Assembly: GCA_030040235.1 (NCBI GenBank)
Contig: JASHUC010000286.1
Coordinates: 1 to 18,807 of the forward strand
From: Gammaproteobacteria bacterium
GTDB taxonomy: Bacteria > Pseudomonadota > Gammaproteobacteria > Steroidobacterales > Steroidobacteraceae
Reading direction: 5' to 3'
Length of the DNA stretch: 18,807 nt
How positions within the stretch are numbered: position 1 is the first letter of the stretch; each line of letters begins with the position of its first letter. A program made the position numbers and the translations under genes. Of the stretch, positions 1 through 8,800 are shown piece after piece. The notes under the pieces were generated by a model. That model searched no databases. It was not told the DNA's origin and saw nothing but the letters and a program-made list of their open reading frames with translations.

Positions 1-126
1 AGCTCCGGCGTCTCGACCGCGAGGCGAAATGCCGGTGCAAGAATCCCGAAACCGAAACGACATCTTGACCCGCTACCGTCTGGGCTCGGCTGCGGCGATC
101 GCGCCGAGTCGAAGAGGTCAGCGCGG
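1..126. other. Leading edge with no assignable gene
   Basis: No complete gene is visible here. The third forward frame is open from the window edge to a TGA at 66-68 and could be the last 21 codons of a gene that starts outside the window, but so short a piece cannot be identified. The first frame is also open and runs into the small gene at 127. A purine-rich GAAGAGG at 111-117 is well placed as ribosome binding site for the GTG at 127. Confidence 0.4.
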
Positions 127-492
127 GTGGAAAGACCCATCGTCTTATGCGCCTTGGCCGTGGGGTCGTTTATGCTGACGCTCGCGCTCTCCTCGCGGCA
201 CGAGGGTCTGTGGCGCCCCGGCGCCGCATCCGTGACGCGCGCTGTGCCTCAGCATCACGAGGGGAGTCCCTTCCCCTTGCGCGCGGCGGCCTCGCAGGCT
301 GTGCGCCGATCAATTGCGGCGCCGAGGGCTGCGCCGGCCAGCGCCGGGAATGCAAGCGCACCCGGCATCGCGCCTGCGGAACCTGTGCAAGGCGAACCGC
401 AAAATGAGCCTTCCATCGCCGATGGGGATGACGGGGCGACGCTCACCCGAAGGAGGGATCGGGGCGCGGAGCACGGCGCAAGATCGCACTGA
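127..492 (+). CDS. Small membrane-anchored Ala/Pro-rich hypothetical protein
   Basis: I do not recognise this 121-aa protein. It begins with GTG, preceded by GAAGAGG nine bases upstream, which fixes the start although the frame is open further upstream. Residues 4-22 form one hydrophobic segment that could be a signal peptide or a membrane anchor. The rest is low-complexity, rich in Ala, Pro, Gly and Arg, with a His-His pair near residue 43 and an Arg-rich end. It stops three bases before the multicopper oxidase gene, so the two are probably co-transcribed; a role in the cell envelope next to a copper oxidase is only a guess. Third codon positions are mostly G or C in the first half and less so near the end. 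It could be a spurious frame, but the ribosome binding site and spacing speak for a real gene. Confidence 0.5.
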   Translation: MERPIVLCALAVGSFMLTLALSSRHEGLWRPGAASVTRAVPQHHEGSPFPLRAAASQAVRRSIAAPRAAPASAGNASAPGIAPAEPVQGEPQNEPSIADGDDGATLTRRRDRGAEHGARSH

Positions 493-495
493 CGG

Positions 496-2265
496 ATGAG
501 GCGCATGAACGCCCCCAGGGTCTTTATCGTCGCGGCCGCTGCACTCTGGGTGAGCGGCCGTGCCCTGGGCCGCGAGCGCGCTCCCGATCCCTGCCCGAGG
601 CCTGCCCCCGGAAGCGTCGTGCCGGAGCCTCGCGACCTGCGTAGTCGCGACGGCGTCCTCAAGCTCGATCTGACCATCCACGATTACCGGGAGGCCGACG
701 GCTCCGTTCGTTACTGTTACCTCCTCGCAGACGGTGCACAGTCGCCGACGCTGCGCCTGCATCCGGGTGACCTTCTGATCCTGCGTCTGAAGAACGATCT
801 CGTCGATTTCGAAACCGGCGTCGGCGGCGCGACCCCACGCCAGCCTCAGGTGGCCCATCCTGGTGCGATGCCTCGCGGCATGGGCATGTCGATGTCTCCC
901 TCGTCCGATCCGTGTCACAGCGCCGCAATGACCCCTACATCGACCAACCTGCACTTCCATGGTCTCACGGTGCCCCCGGTGTGCCATCAGGACGATGTCC
1001 TCAAAACCTCGATTCAGCCCGGAGATCCCCCGTTCGAGTACCGATTCCGTATTCCGCTCAACGAACCTCCGGGGCTCTATTGGTATCACCCGCACATCCA
1101 TGGATTCAGCAAGGTTGAGGTGCTCGGCGGAGCCTCCGGCGCATTGATCGTCGAGGGCATCGAACGGGCGAATCCTGCACTCGCGGGTCTGCACGAGCGA
1201 GTGCTCGTGATCCGCGATCAGGACCTCCTCAATCCCAACGCCCCGCCCTCGAAGTCCGAGCCCGTGGTCCCCAAGCTCTTCATCGATCGCGACGGCGACT
1301 CCGCCAACAACGGCACCGGATTCGGCACGCCGGCGAAGGACCTCTCCATCAACTATGTTCCGGTGCCCTACCCCGACTACCCACCGGCCCGCATCACGAT
1401 GAGGCCGGGCGAGCGCCAGCTCTGGCGGGTACTCAATGCATCGGCGATCACGTATCTGAACCTCGCGGTGCTGTACCGAAAGATCCCGCAGCGGCTCGGG
1501 GTCGTCGCGATCGACGGCGTCCCGCTACACTACGGCGGCAGTCCCGCCCCGCCCGTCATCTGGGTCGATCACTTGGGCGTCCCCCCCGGCGCACGCGTGG
1601 AGTTCATCGTTGCGGGTCCGCCGCTCGGGGTTCCCGGTCTCCTGGTCACCCGAACGGTCGATACCGGCCAGGGCGGAGAGAACGATCCCAACCGGGCTCT
1701 CGCCTCGATTGCCGCCGCGGGCAATGCGCCGGAGCCAGGGTCTGTCTTGCCGCTCGATCCGGCGCCGCTGCCCCCTGCGGCTCTCCCGTGGCTCGGCACC
1801 GTCGCGCCCGTGCGGGTGAGAAAGCTCTACTTTTCCGAGAAGCTCGAGAACCCGAACGATCCCAACAGCGCGACGACGTTTTACATCACGGTGGACGGTG
1901 AGACTCCGCGGCCGTTCGATCCCAGCTCCAACGTCCCCGACATCATCGCCCGCCAGGGTGATGTAGAGGACTGGATCATCGAGAACCGCTCGACCGAGCT
2001 GCATGCCTTCCACATCCATCAGCTTCACTTCGAGCTGGTGGACTGGCTCGGTATTCCGGTTCACGAGCCGTTTCTTCGCGACACCGTCAACGTGCCGTAC
2101 TACACGGGCCGAATGCTCGAGTATCCGAGCGTGCGGCTGCGAATGGACTTTCGGGACCCCAACACCGTGGGCACGTTCGTCTATCACTGCCATCTGCTCG
2201 AGCACGAGGACGGCGGGATGATGGGAACGATCCGTGTCGAACCGAAAGCCGCCTCCGCGCGCTGA
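496..2265 (+). CDS. Secreted multicopper oxidase
   Basis: This 589-aa protein is a three-domain (laccase/CueO/CopA-like) multicopper oxidase that would couple one-electron oxidation of a substrate such as Cu(I), a phenol or a metal to reduction of O2 to water. All four copper motifs are present: HFH (153-155), HPH (198-200), HxxHxH (503-508) and HCHLLEHEDGGMM (564-576), with Cys565 as the type 1 ligand and Met575 in the axial position. Residues 7-25 look like a signal peptide, so it acts in the periplasm or outside. A Met-rich stretch (Met125, 129, 131, 133, 145, with Cys140 and His141) sits just before the first HxH, unlike CueO where the Met-rich insert lies later. The start is ATG 496 or ATG 505; neither has a strong ribosome binding site, and the 3-nt gap to the small gene upstream suggests coupling. 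The substrate cannot be read from sequence. Confidence 0.95.
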   Translation: MRRMNAPRVFIVAAAALWVSGRALGRERAPDPCPRPAPGSVVPEPRDLRSRDGVLKLDLTIHDYREADGSVRYCYLLADGAQSPTLRLHPGDLLILRLKNDLVDFETGVGGATPRQPQVAHPGAMPRGMGMSMSPSSDPCHSAAMTPTSTNLHFHGLTVPPVCHQDDVLKTSIQPGDPPFEYRFRIPLNEPPGLYWYHPHIHGFSKVEVLGGASGALIVEGIERANPALAGLHERVLVIRDQDLLNPNAPPSKSEPVVPKLFIDRDGDSANNGTGFGTPAKDLSINYVPVPYPDYPPARITMRPGERQLWRVLNASAITYLNLAVLYRKIPQRLGVVAIDGVPLHYGGSPAPPVIWVDHLGVPPGARVEFIVAGPPLGVPGLLVTRTVDTGQGGENDPNRALASIAAAGNAPEPGSVLPLDPAPLPPAALPWLGTVAPVRVRKLYFSEKLENPNDPNSATTFYITVDGETPRPFDPSSNVPDIIARQGDVEDWIIENRSTELHAFHIHQLHFELVDWLGIPVHEPFLRDTVNVPYYTGRMLEYPSVRLRMDFRDPNTVGTFVYHCHLLEHEDGGMMGTIRVEPKAASAR

Positions 2266-2362
2266 CGCTGTCTCTGCCCGGTCATCTGTCGATCACGCCG
2301 CCGACATGTTCGATCACTAAAAAGGTGCTCGCGAAGACAACACTCACCCCAGGGAGACACGC
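2266..2362 (+). other. Gap between multicopper oxidase and phosphoesterase
   Basis: These 97 bases hold an AGGGAG ribosome binding site at 2351-2356, six bases before the phosphoesterase start at 2363. I see no hairpin with a T-run for the oxidase and no convincing sigma-70 promoter, although the short A-rich piece near 2318-2323 is the least GC-rich part. Read-through from the oxidase or a separate promoter are both possible. Confidence 0.4.
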
Positions 2363-4675
2363 ATGAGCGGCTATAGAACTGTATCGCCCGTGCTCAACAG
2401 GCTGCGCGCCGGAATCTGCTCGCTCGCACTGCTTCAGATGTCGATTGGACCTGCCGTGGCGAGCGCCGCAGCGGCCCCAGCCGATGAAGATACCGTCACG
2501 CCGGTCAAGCACGTCATCGTGATCATCGGCGAGAACCGCAGCTTCGATCACGTGTTCGCCACGTACGTGCCGAGACCCGGCCAGACGGTTCACAACCTGC
2601 TGAGCGAAGGCATCGTCGAGCTGGATGCCGATAAGAATGCCATTCCCGGCTGGAATTTCCGCCAGGCGCAGCAGCTCTCGGCATCGGATCTGGGCGGGCA
2701 GGATGCCTTTCTCCTGAGCCCACCGAAGCAGGAATTTCCGAGCAACCAGCTGCCTGCACCGGAGGTGGGCGGCCCGGAATACGCGCAGGGGTATTTCACG
2801 ACCAAGGCGTGCGAGAACGCATCGGGCTCGGCCGCAGCCACCTGCGCCGCGAGCGCGCTTACCCTCGCAAAGGAAACGGAAACGGGCTTGCCCGATGTCT
2901 ATGATGCCAACGGCCTGAGCTACTACCAGTCGCTCGTCTCCGGAGGCACGAACCAGTACAGCGACACGCCGGACGTGCGCATCGTCAACTTCGATAGCCT
3001 CCCGGCAGGTCCGTTCCAGCTGACCAACGGCACCCATGCGGCGACGCCCGGCTACAGCCTCTCGTACACCGACTACAGCGCAAGCCCGGTCCACCGTTTC
3101 TACCAGATGTGGCAACAGCTCAACTGCAGCCTGGGCCAGGCCTCGTGGGGCAACCCCTCCGGCTGCAACGGCCAGCTGTTCTCGTGGGTGGAAGCCACGA
3201 TCGGCGCCGGGGACAACGGCCTGACTCAGACCCAGTACGCGAACAATTACTACAGCGACTCCTTCAGCGAGGAGTTCCTCTACCCGACCGGATTTTCCGC
3301 CGCAGACCCGCCGACGGCGGCCCAGTGGACTGCCAACGACTACGCACTCTACGACTCGGTGCCGGCGACGACCGGTGAAGGCTCCAGTGCGCTCGGCTTC
3401 TACAACATGGCGCAGGGTGATGTGCCCTACTTCAAGAGCCTGGTCGACACTTACGCCATGAGCGACAACTTCCACCAGTCCGTCAACGGCGGCACCGGCG
3501 CCAATCACATCATGCTCGGTCATGCCGACATGATCTGGTTCAGCGACGGCAACGGCCATCCGCAGACACCGCCCAACGGCGTGGAGGTGTACACCGGCAC
3601 ACCGGACCAGGGCACCGTGAATGAGATCGAGAATCCCAACCCCGCCGCGGGCACCAACAACTGGTACACCGAGGACGGCTACGGCGAGAGCTATAACTCG
3701 GGGTATCCCCCGCCCTACACCGCCGCCGACAAGGGCGGCGCTGCCTACGGCGGTGGCTCCTACAGCGACTGCTCGGATCCGAGCGAGCCCGGCGTGGGAC
3801 CGATCCTCGACTACCTCGCGAAGCTCCACATCGATCCGCGCTGCGAGCCCGGCCATTACTACCTGCTCAACAACTACAACCCGGGCTGGTTCGGCAACGG
3901 CCACGACGCCTACACGGATCACAACCCATCCAACACGCCGTTCACGATTCCGCCCTCATCGACGCCCAGCATCGGCGATGACATGAACACCCACGGAATT
4001 TCGTGGAAATACTACGGCGATCAGTGGAACAACTACGTCAACGACCCTTATCAGTTGAATTACGGCACCAATGGCCCGAACGCGGACGAGTACTGCAACA
4101 TCTGCAATCCGTTCCAGTACGACACCTCCATCATGTCAAACCCGGCCGAGGTCGCGGCGCACATCCAGGATACGGTCAACCTGTATTCGGACATCGCAAA
4201 CGGCACACTGCCTGCGGTTTCGTTCGTCAAGCCGAGCGGCTATGTGGACGGACACCCCTCCTCCTCGAAGCTCGACCTATTCGAGGGCTTCGTGAAGAAG
4301 ATCGTCGACCAGGTCGAGGCATCCCCGTACGCCAAGGACACCGTCATTTTCATCACCGAGGACGAGGGCGGCGGATACTACGACTCCGGGTACGTGCAGC
4401 CCCTCGACTTCTTCGGCGACGGAACGCGCATCCCATTGATCGTCGTCGCGGACCCGAGATACCTGCCACTGCGCGCCGGGGGATACATCTCCCACGCGTA
4501 CGCGGACCATGTGTCGCTCATCAAGTTCATCGAGCGCAACTGGCATCTGCCGGCGATTACGAGCCGCAGCCGGGACAATTTCCCCAATCCGGTCCAACCG
4601 CCGGGCTCGTACGCACCGGTCAACACTCCGGCACTGGATGATCTGTTCGACTTCTTCGACTTCCCGTCTCGGTAG
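2363..4675 (+). CDS. Secreted phosphoesterase (phospholipase C / AcpA-type acid phosphatase family)
   Basis: This 770-aa protein belongs to the phosphoesterase family that includes bacterial phospholipase C and Francisella AcpA; it would hydrolyse phosphate esters outside the cytoplasm. Residues 1-36 are a signal peptide with an Ala-rich end. The family's N-terminal metal/nucleophile motif is clear at 50-65 (HVIVIIGENRSFDH), followed by GGTGANHIMLG in the middle, the metal-binding TEDEGGGYYD near 664-673, the GDGTRIPLIVV segment, and the SHAYADH metal ligands near 710-716. The long central region is rich in Tyr, Asn, Gly and Asp and has about six Cys residues, as expected for a secreted enzyme. 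The ATG at 2363 has a good AGGGAG six bases upstream. It is transcribed alongside the copper oxidase but the two share no evident pathway. Whether it prefers phospholipids or small phosphomonoesters is not decidable here. Confidence 0.9.
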   Translation: MSGYRTVSPVLNRLRAGICSLALLQMSIGPAVASAAAAPADEDTVTPVKHVIVIIGENRSFDHVFATYVPRPGQTVHNLLSEGIVELDADKNAIPGWNFRQAQQLSASDLGGQDAFLLSPPKQEFPSNQLPAPEVGGPEYAQGYFTTKACENASGSAAATCAASALTLAKETETGLPDVYDANGLSYYQSLVSGGTNQYSDTPDVRIVNFDSLPAGPFQLTNGTHAATPGYSLSYTDYSASPVHRFYQMWQQLNCSLGQASWGNPSGCNGQLFSWVEATIGAGDNGLTQTQYANNYYSDSFSEEFLYPTGFSAADPPTAAQWTANDYALYDSVPATTGEGSSALGFYNMAQGDVPYFKSLVDTYAMSDNFHQSVNGGTGANHIMLGHADMIWFSDGNGHPQTPPNGVEVYTGTPDQGTVNEIENPNPAAGTNNWYTEDGYGESYNSGYPPPYTAADKGGAAYGGGSYSDCSDPSEPGVGPILDYLAKLHIDPRCEPGHYYLLNNYNPGWFGNGHDAYTDHNPSNTPFTIPPSSTPSIGDDMNTHGISWKYYGDQWNNYVNDPYQLNYGTNGPNADEYCNICNPFQYDTSIMSNPAEVAAHIQDTVNLYSDIANGTLPAVSFVKPSGYVDGHPSSSKLDLFEGFVKKIVDQVEASPYAKDTVIFITEDEGGGYYDSGYVQPLDFFGDGTRIPLIVVADPRYLPLRAGGYISHAYADHVSLIKFIERNWHLPAITSRSRDNFPNPVQPPGSYAPVNTPALDDLFDFFDFPSR

Positions 4676-4698
4676 GGCTCGTTCCAGCCGAGAGCGGG
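4663..4698. terminator. Possible bidirectional hairpin between convergent genes
   Basis: The arms CCCGTCTCGG (4663-4672) and CCGAGAGCGGG (4688-4698) pair over ten base pairs with one bulged G, leaving a 15-nt loop that contains the phosphoesterase stop codon. It lies between two converging genes, where a shared terminator is expected. No T-run follows on either strand, so intrinsic termination would be weak at best. Confidence 0.3.
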
Positions 4699-4708
4699 AT
4701 TCAACTGC

Positions 4709-5884
4709 CTAGGGCAGGCGTGCGGTCATTGCAACCGAGGAAAGCATCACCCCGTGGGTATGTGGAGAACCGCCGCGAGATCGGTACTCATTCCAAGCGA
4801 CCATGAAACCCGATCCATAGGGTTGAACGGACGGGATCGCGCCCGTTGCGCTGAGATCGCTCACTCGGTGCTCCACGCCCAGAGGCCTCCCGGAGGCATC
4901 GAAGGAGCGGACATAAACCTCGAAGCGGCCCGTTCGATTGTCACACCAGGCGAGCTCGAGACGATGCTGGTTCCACGCGAGGTACGACCCGAAGGACGAA
5001 CTGGGCACGGTGCTCACCCTGCTCCCGGGGGGCAATCGGCCGAAGGTGAGCGCCGCGGCCGGCAGGACGTCGTATTTCACCTCGTCGGTTCCACCGTGCT
5101 CGTCGTACCACGTGATTGCAGCGGAACCTGACGCGCTGAAGCGCAGATCCGGATAGACTCGACTTACTCCGTCGTCGAGAGTCAGCGCGATGTTTCGCGC
5201 CCTGCCCTGATCCACGAGGGCGAGCCGCAGCTCGTGATCGCGCGTGCCGACGGCCGCGTCATACACGATGTAGAAGGCGCCGACCGAGTCGGTCGCCGCA
5301 TTGAGGTTCCACGTATTCGTGTTGGCCGGTCCCGCGGCGATCGGCGGCTCGAGCTCCCGCCCCGCGAGGTCGTAGCGCGCCGCCCACACCTGCGGCTGCG
5401 CGCTCGTCACCGGCGGAGTCTCGATCCAGGCGACGTCGATCTCGCCCCGTGAGGTGCGCACCACCGGATTACGCGCCGAGCCACCCATGGCGCTGAGCGC
5501 TCGCCGCCACATCACGTGGCCCTGCGCATCCAGGCGCGCAAGCCACGCTCTCAGCGTGCCGCGCCGCCGGTCCCGCTCGTACCACCCGACGATCGGCACG
5601 TCACCGGATAGCTCCAGGTCCGCCTCGTAGGCATCGTTCCGAGTATCCGTCACCCGCAACGGCTTTGCGGCCGCGCGCCCATCGCCGTCGAGCCATTCCA
5701 TGTAAATCGCATTCCGGTCATCCGGTCCCCCGTTCCAGGCCACCGAGACCCGAGAACCGGAGACGGCGAGCGAGAGCTCGTAGGCTCGCATGCCGCCGGA
5801 GCTGACAGCGTGGCTATCGGCACGGGCAACGGCTACTGCGCACAGCGCCGCAAGTGCTCCGGCTCTAAGTGGAGCGGCGCGCAT
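4709..5884 (-). CDS. Secreted beta-propeller-like (sialidase-fold-like) hypothetical protein
   Basis: This protein of about 391 aa starts with a signal peptide (MRAAPLRAGALAALCAVAVA, cleavage near ARADS) and would be periplasmic or exported. The rest is a series of beta-rich repeats in which a short strand ending in VAW, VGWYE, VAWIE, ITWYDEHGG, LAWCDNRTG or VAWNEYRS is followed by a polar turn. This pattern is typical of sialidase-like or BNR-type beta-propellers and suggests about six blades. I see no catalytic signature and would not call it a sialidase. It is the last gene of the minus-strand CobN operon: the CobN-like gene ends at 5865, inside this gene's start, so translation is probably coupled. 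The start is ATG 5884; a GTG two codons upstream (5890) is possible. Its job is unknown; binding a ligand or surface partner for the chelatase system is an inference from position. Confidence 0.75.
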   Translation of the reverse strand: MRAAPLRAGALAALCAVAVARADSHAVSSGGMRAYELSLAVSGSRVSVAWNGGPDDRNAIYMEWLDGDGRAAAKPLRVTDTRNDAYEADLELSGDVPIVGWYERDRRRGTLRAWLARLDAQGHVMWRRALSAMGGSARNPVVRTSRGEIDVAWIETPPVTSAQPQVWAARYDLAGRELEPPIAAGPANTNTWNLNAATDSVGAFYIVYDAAVGTRDHELRLALVDQGRARNIALTLDDGVSRVYPDLRFSASGSAAITWYDEHGGTDEVKYDVLPAAALTFGRLPPGSRVSTVPSSSFGSYLAWNQHRLELAWCDNRTGRFEVYVRSFDASGRPLGVEHRVSDLSATGAIPSVQPYGSGFMVAWNEYRSRGGSPHTHGVMLSSVAMTARLP

Positions 5885-8800
5885 GCTCACGCCAGCGCCA
5901 GCCGAGGATGAGACCCAGCAATATCAGGGCCGGCCAGAGAGCATCCCGGATCGAGAGCCTGGGCAGCGCTGCCGTCGGAAGCTGCTGCGCTCGTTGGGAG
6001 CGCTGTTCTTCCGTCATCAGCATGCCCTTCAGCATCGAGCTCGCGGTGCGCCCGGAATCGGAGCTCACGGGTATGCGAATGGAATGCATCACCGCCGTCT
6101 CATGGCGCGCGCGGTTGCGCTCGCTGAGCTCGCGCGCGTCGTTGTGCTGAGCGAACTCCTGCAATGCCTTCGCCGCGGATTCGATCGATTTGCCCATCGC
6201 CTTCTCGAGCTGCGCGCGCGCGTTGGCGATATCGGGTGCCGGTACGCCGGCGCGCGCCGCCTCCTTCAATACGTACTCGAGAAGGCGCGGATCGCCGCAG
6301 CTGACCTCGGTGCAATTGACCCCGTGGCGCTTGATGCTCTCGATGTATTCGCTGAGCAGCGTGTCCCGGGTCCGTGCATCGGCGGTCCAGTATCCTTTGC
6401 GGATCGTCTCCAGCATCCGTGCGGTGATGTCCTGATAGGCAAAGGGCGACTTCGATTCGAAGAACGCCTTCATGCCGAGCTCCTGGCTGTCCTCCACGTA
6501 GGTGTCGAAAGTCTGCTGCCACATCGCATCGTCCACGGCGCCGGGAACGGTCGCGTCCCAACCCCAGAGGTATTCCACGAAGGACCGCATCTCCGCCGCG
6601 CCCGCGTAGCCCTCCTTCTGCATTCCCTTGATCCAGGTCGGATTGACATAGCGCGAGCGAAACTCCCGCCCGATGAACTTGCTGAGATCGGTCATGGCCG
6701 GCTTGCTCGGATCGCGGGAATCGGCGACCAGGACCTGCGGGTTCTTGCCGTCGAGACTGCGGATGGCCGATGCAAGGCCCCCGACGTACATGAACATGTC
6801 ATCGTTATCGAGCGCGCCGTAGAGCGCCGTCGAGCTCGAGTGCACCACCGTCTGAGTTCCCGAAAGCGCGAGACGGAACGCATCCTCCATGTCCTCGCCC
6901 CAGAATCCATTCCCGTAGCCGTGACCCATCTTGCGGATGTAGTCGTTGGCGAATCCCGTGTCGCTGTCCCACGAGCCGCTGTTGGCGACGATGGTCGAGG
7001 TATTGAGATCGTAGGTGCCCGGGGGCTCATCGAAGATGCGCACGCCGGCCATCCGGTCGGCGAGCGCCGGCTTGGTGCCGAGCTTGATGAGGGCGGCGCG
7101 CTCTTCGAGATAATGCTGGCGCACGACGTTGTCGGCCTCATCGAGCATCTTGACCCGCTGCACGGCCTCATCCATCAGGTGGGTCACGTTGGAGAACAGT
7201 CCGGCCGCCGCGCACGCGATCACGATGTCCACCCGCGGCCGTCCAAGCTGACTGCGCGGAACCACCAGGACGCCGACGAGGTTTCCGCGCGCATCCCAGA
7301 CGGGCTTGGTCCCGAGAAGATAGAAGACCTCGGACTCGAGCACACCTTCGCTGCGCATCGTCTCATCGCCCCAGATGACGAACGACACTTTCTCGAGCGG
7401 TTTGCCGGTCTTCTTGAGGTGATCCTCGAGCATCTGCTCCGCGAGCTTCGAGCCCATGACCCAGGCGGCGGGCTTGGGCACCTTGTCGGGATCGATCCCA
7501 TAGAAGTCGTTCCCCGTCGCATAGGAGTCGGGATTGCGGATCGGTTCTCCTCCGAGGCCTGCCGGAACGAAGCGCCCCGCCAGAGCTCCGCCGAGATCGG
7601 CGAGCTCGCGCGGACCGGAGGCGACGATGCGCGCGCGCATGTCCGCGGCCGAAACCTTGCGATTCTCGGGGAGCTTGGAGCGGTCCACACTCACGATCGC
7701 CTGCACCGTGCTGTCGATGGCGTCCTTGCCCGGCGTGCGGCCGAACGTGTGCAGTCCATAAGGGATCTTCTGATCCTTGAGCTCGAACAAATAGTCCTCG
7801 ATCTTGTGCACGTCCGCGTCCGTCCAGCGCACCTTCTTCTCCAGATCGAGATCCTTGGCGATGCCGAGCTTGATCGCCTGTTCACGGATCTGCTGGAGGT
7901 AAGTGTCTGCGAGTTGCGGATTCTTGCTTTCGTTACGTGATTGATCGTTCATCGTCTCGCTCAGCTTCGCGAGCTCCGTCGTCAGCCCGCCGGGCTTGAA
8001 CGGCGGCACCATGTGGTCGACCAGCTCGGCCATGGCGCGACGGCGTGCGACGAGTCCCTCGCCGACCACATCGACGTTGTAGATATAGATGTCGGGGAGA
8101 TTCCCGATCAGCGCATCGGGCGCATCGTCCTCGGCGAGTCCCACGTCGCGCCCGTTCAACCATTCGAGAGTACCGTGAGTGCCGACGTGCACGACGGCGT
8201 CGGCCTTGAAGTCATTGCGCAGCCACGCATAGGCCGCGACGTACTGATGGGTCGGCGCGAGGTCCTTCGCGTGATAGAGCTTTTCGAGGTCCGCTCCCCA
8301 GGCGCGCGCGGGCTGTGGCATGAGCACGATCTTGCCGTAGCGGACCATCGGGATGACGAACGTCGTCCCATCCCTGCCGTGGACCGCCATCAGGGTGCTC
8401 TTCTCGGGCTTGCCCCAATCCTTGATGATCTTTGCCTTGAGACTCGGCGCCATCGCGTCGAGCCAGCGACGATACTCCGCCATCGGTACCCGCACGGCAT
8501 GACCGGCCGAGAGCATCGCCCGCAGCTCGCCCGGGGCACTGATACCGATGTTCCGCGCCTGGGTGGTGATGGCGGTCAGAACCTCCTCCGAGGTGGGAAC
8601 CTTGCTTCCGATGTCATAGCCCTGGCTTTTGAGCTCTCGCAGGATGGCGGCCAAGGACTCGGCGACGTTGAGGTAGCTCGCACCGATATCGGCTTTGCCC
8701 GGCGGATAGTCGTAGAAGAGGAGCGCGATCCGCTTGTCGGCATTGGCCTTGCGGCGCAGCGCGGCGTACTTCAGGGCTCGTGAGACGGCCATCCGCACCC

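Noticed and set aside
310..1194. Minus-strand frame of 294 codons opposite the oxidase start
   Set aside because: Arg/His-rich shadow of the multicopper oxidase, whose copper motifs lie on the plus strand.
2282..3922. Long minus-strand frame of 546 codons opposite the phosphoesterase
   Set aside because: Its product is a monotonous Val/Gly/Ala/Arg string with no domain, as expected from the antisense of a GC-rich gene; the plus-strand phosphoesterase has clear family motifs and a ribosome binding site.
5790..7940. Plus-strand frame of 716 codons opposite the CobN-like gene
   Set aside because: It is an antisense shadow rich in Arg, His and Ala without recognisable domains, while the minus strand carries conserved CobN sequence throughout.
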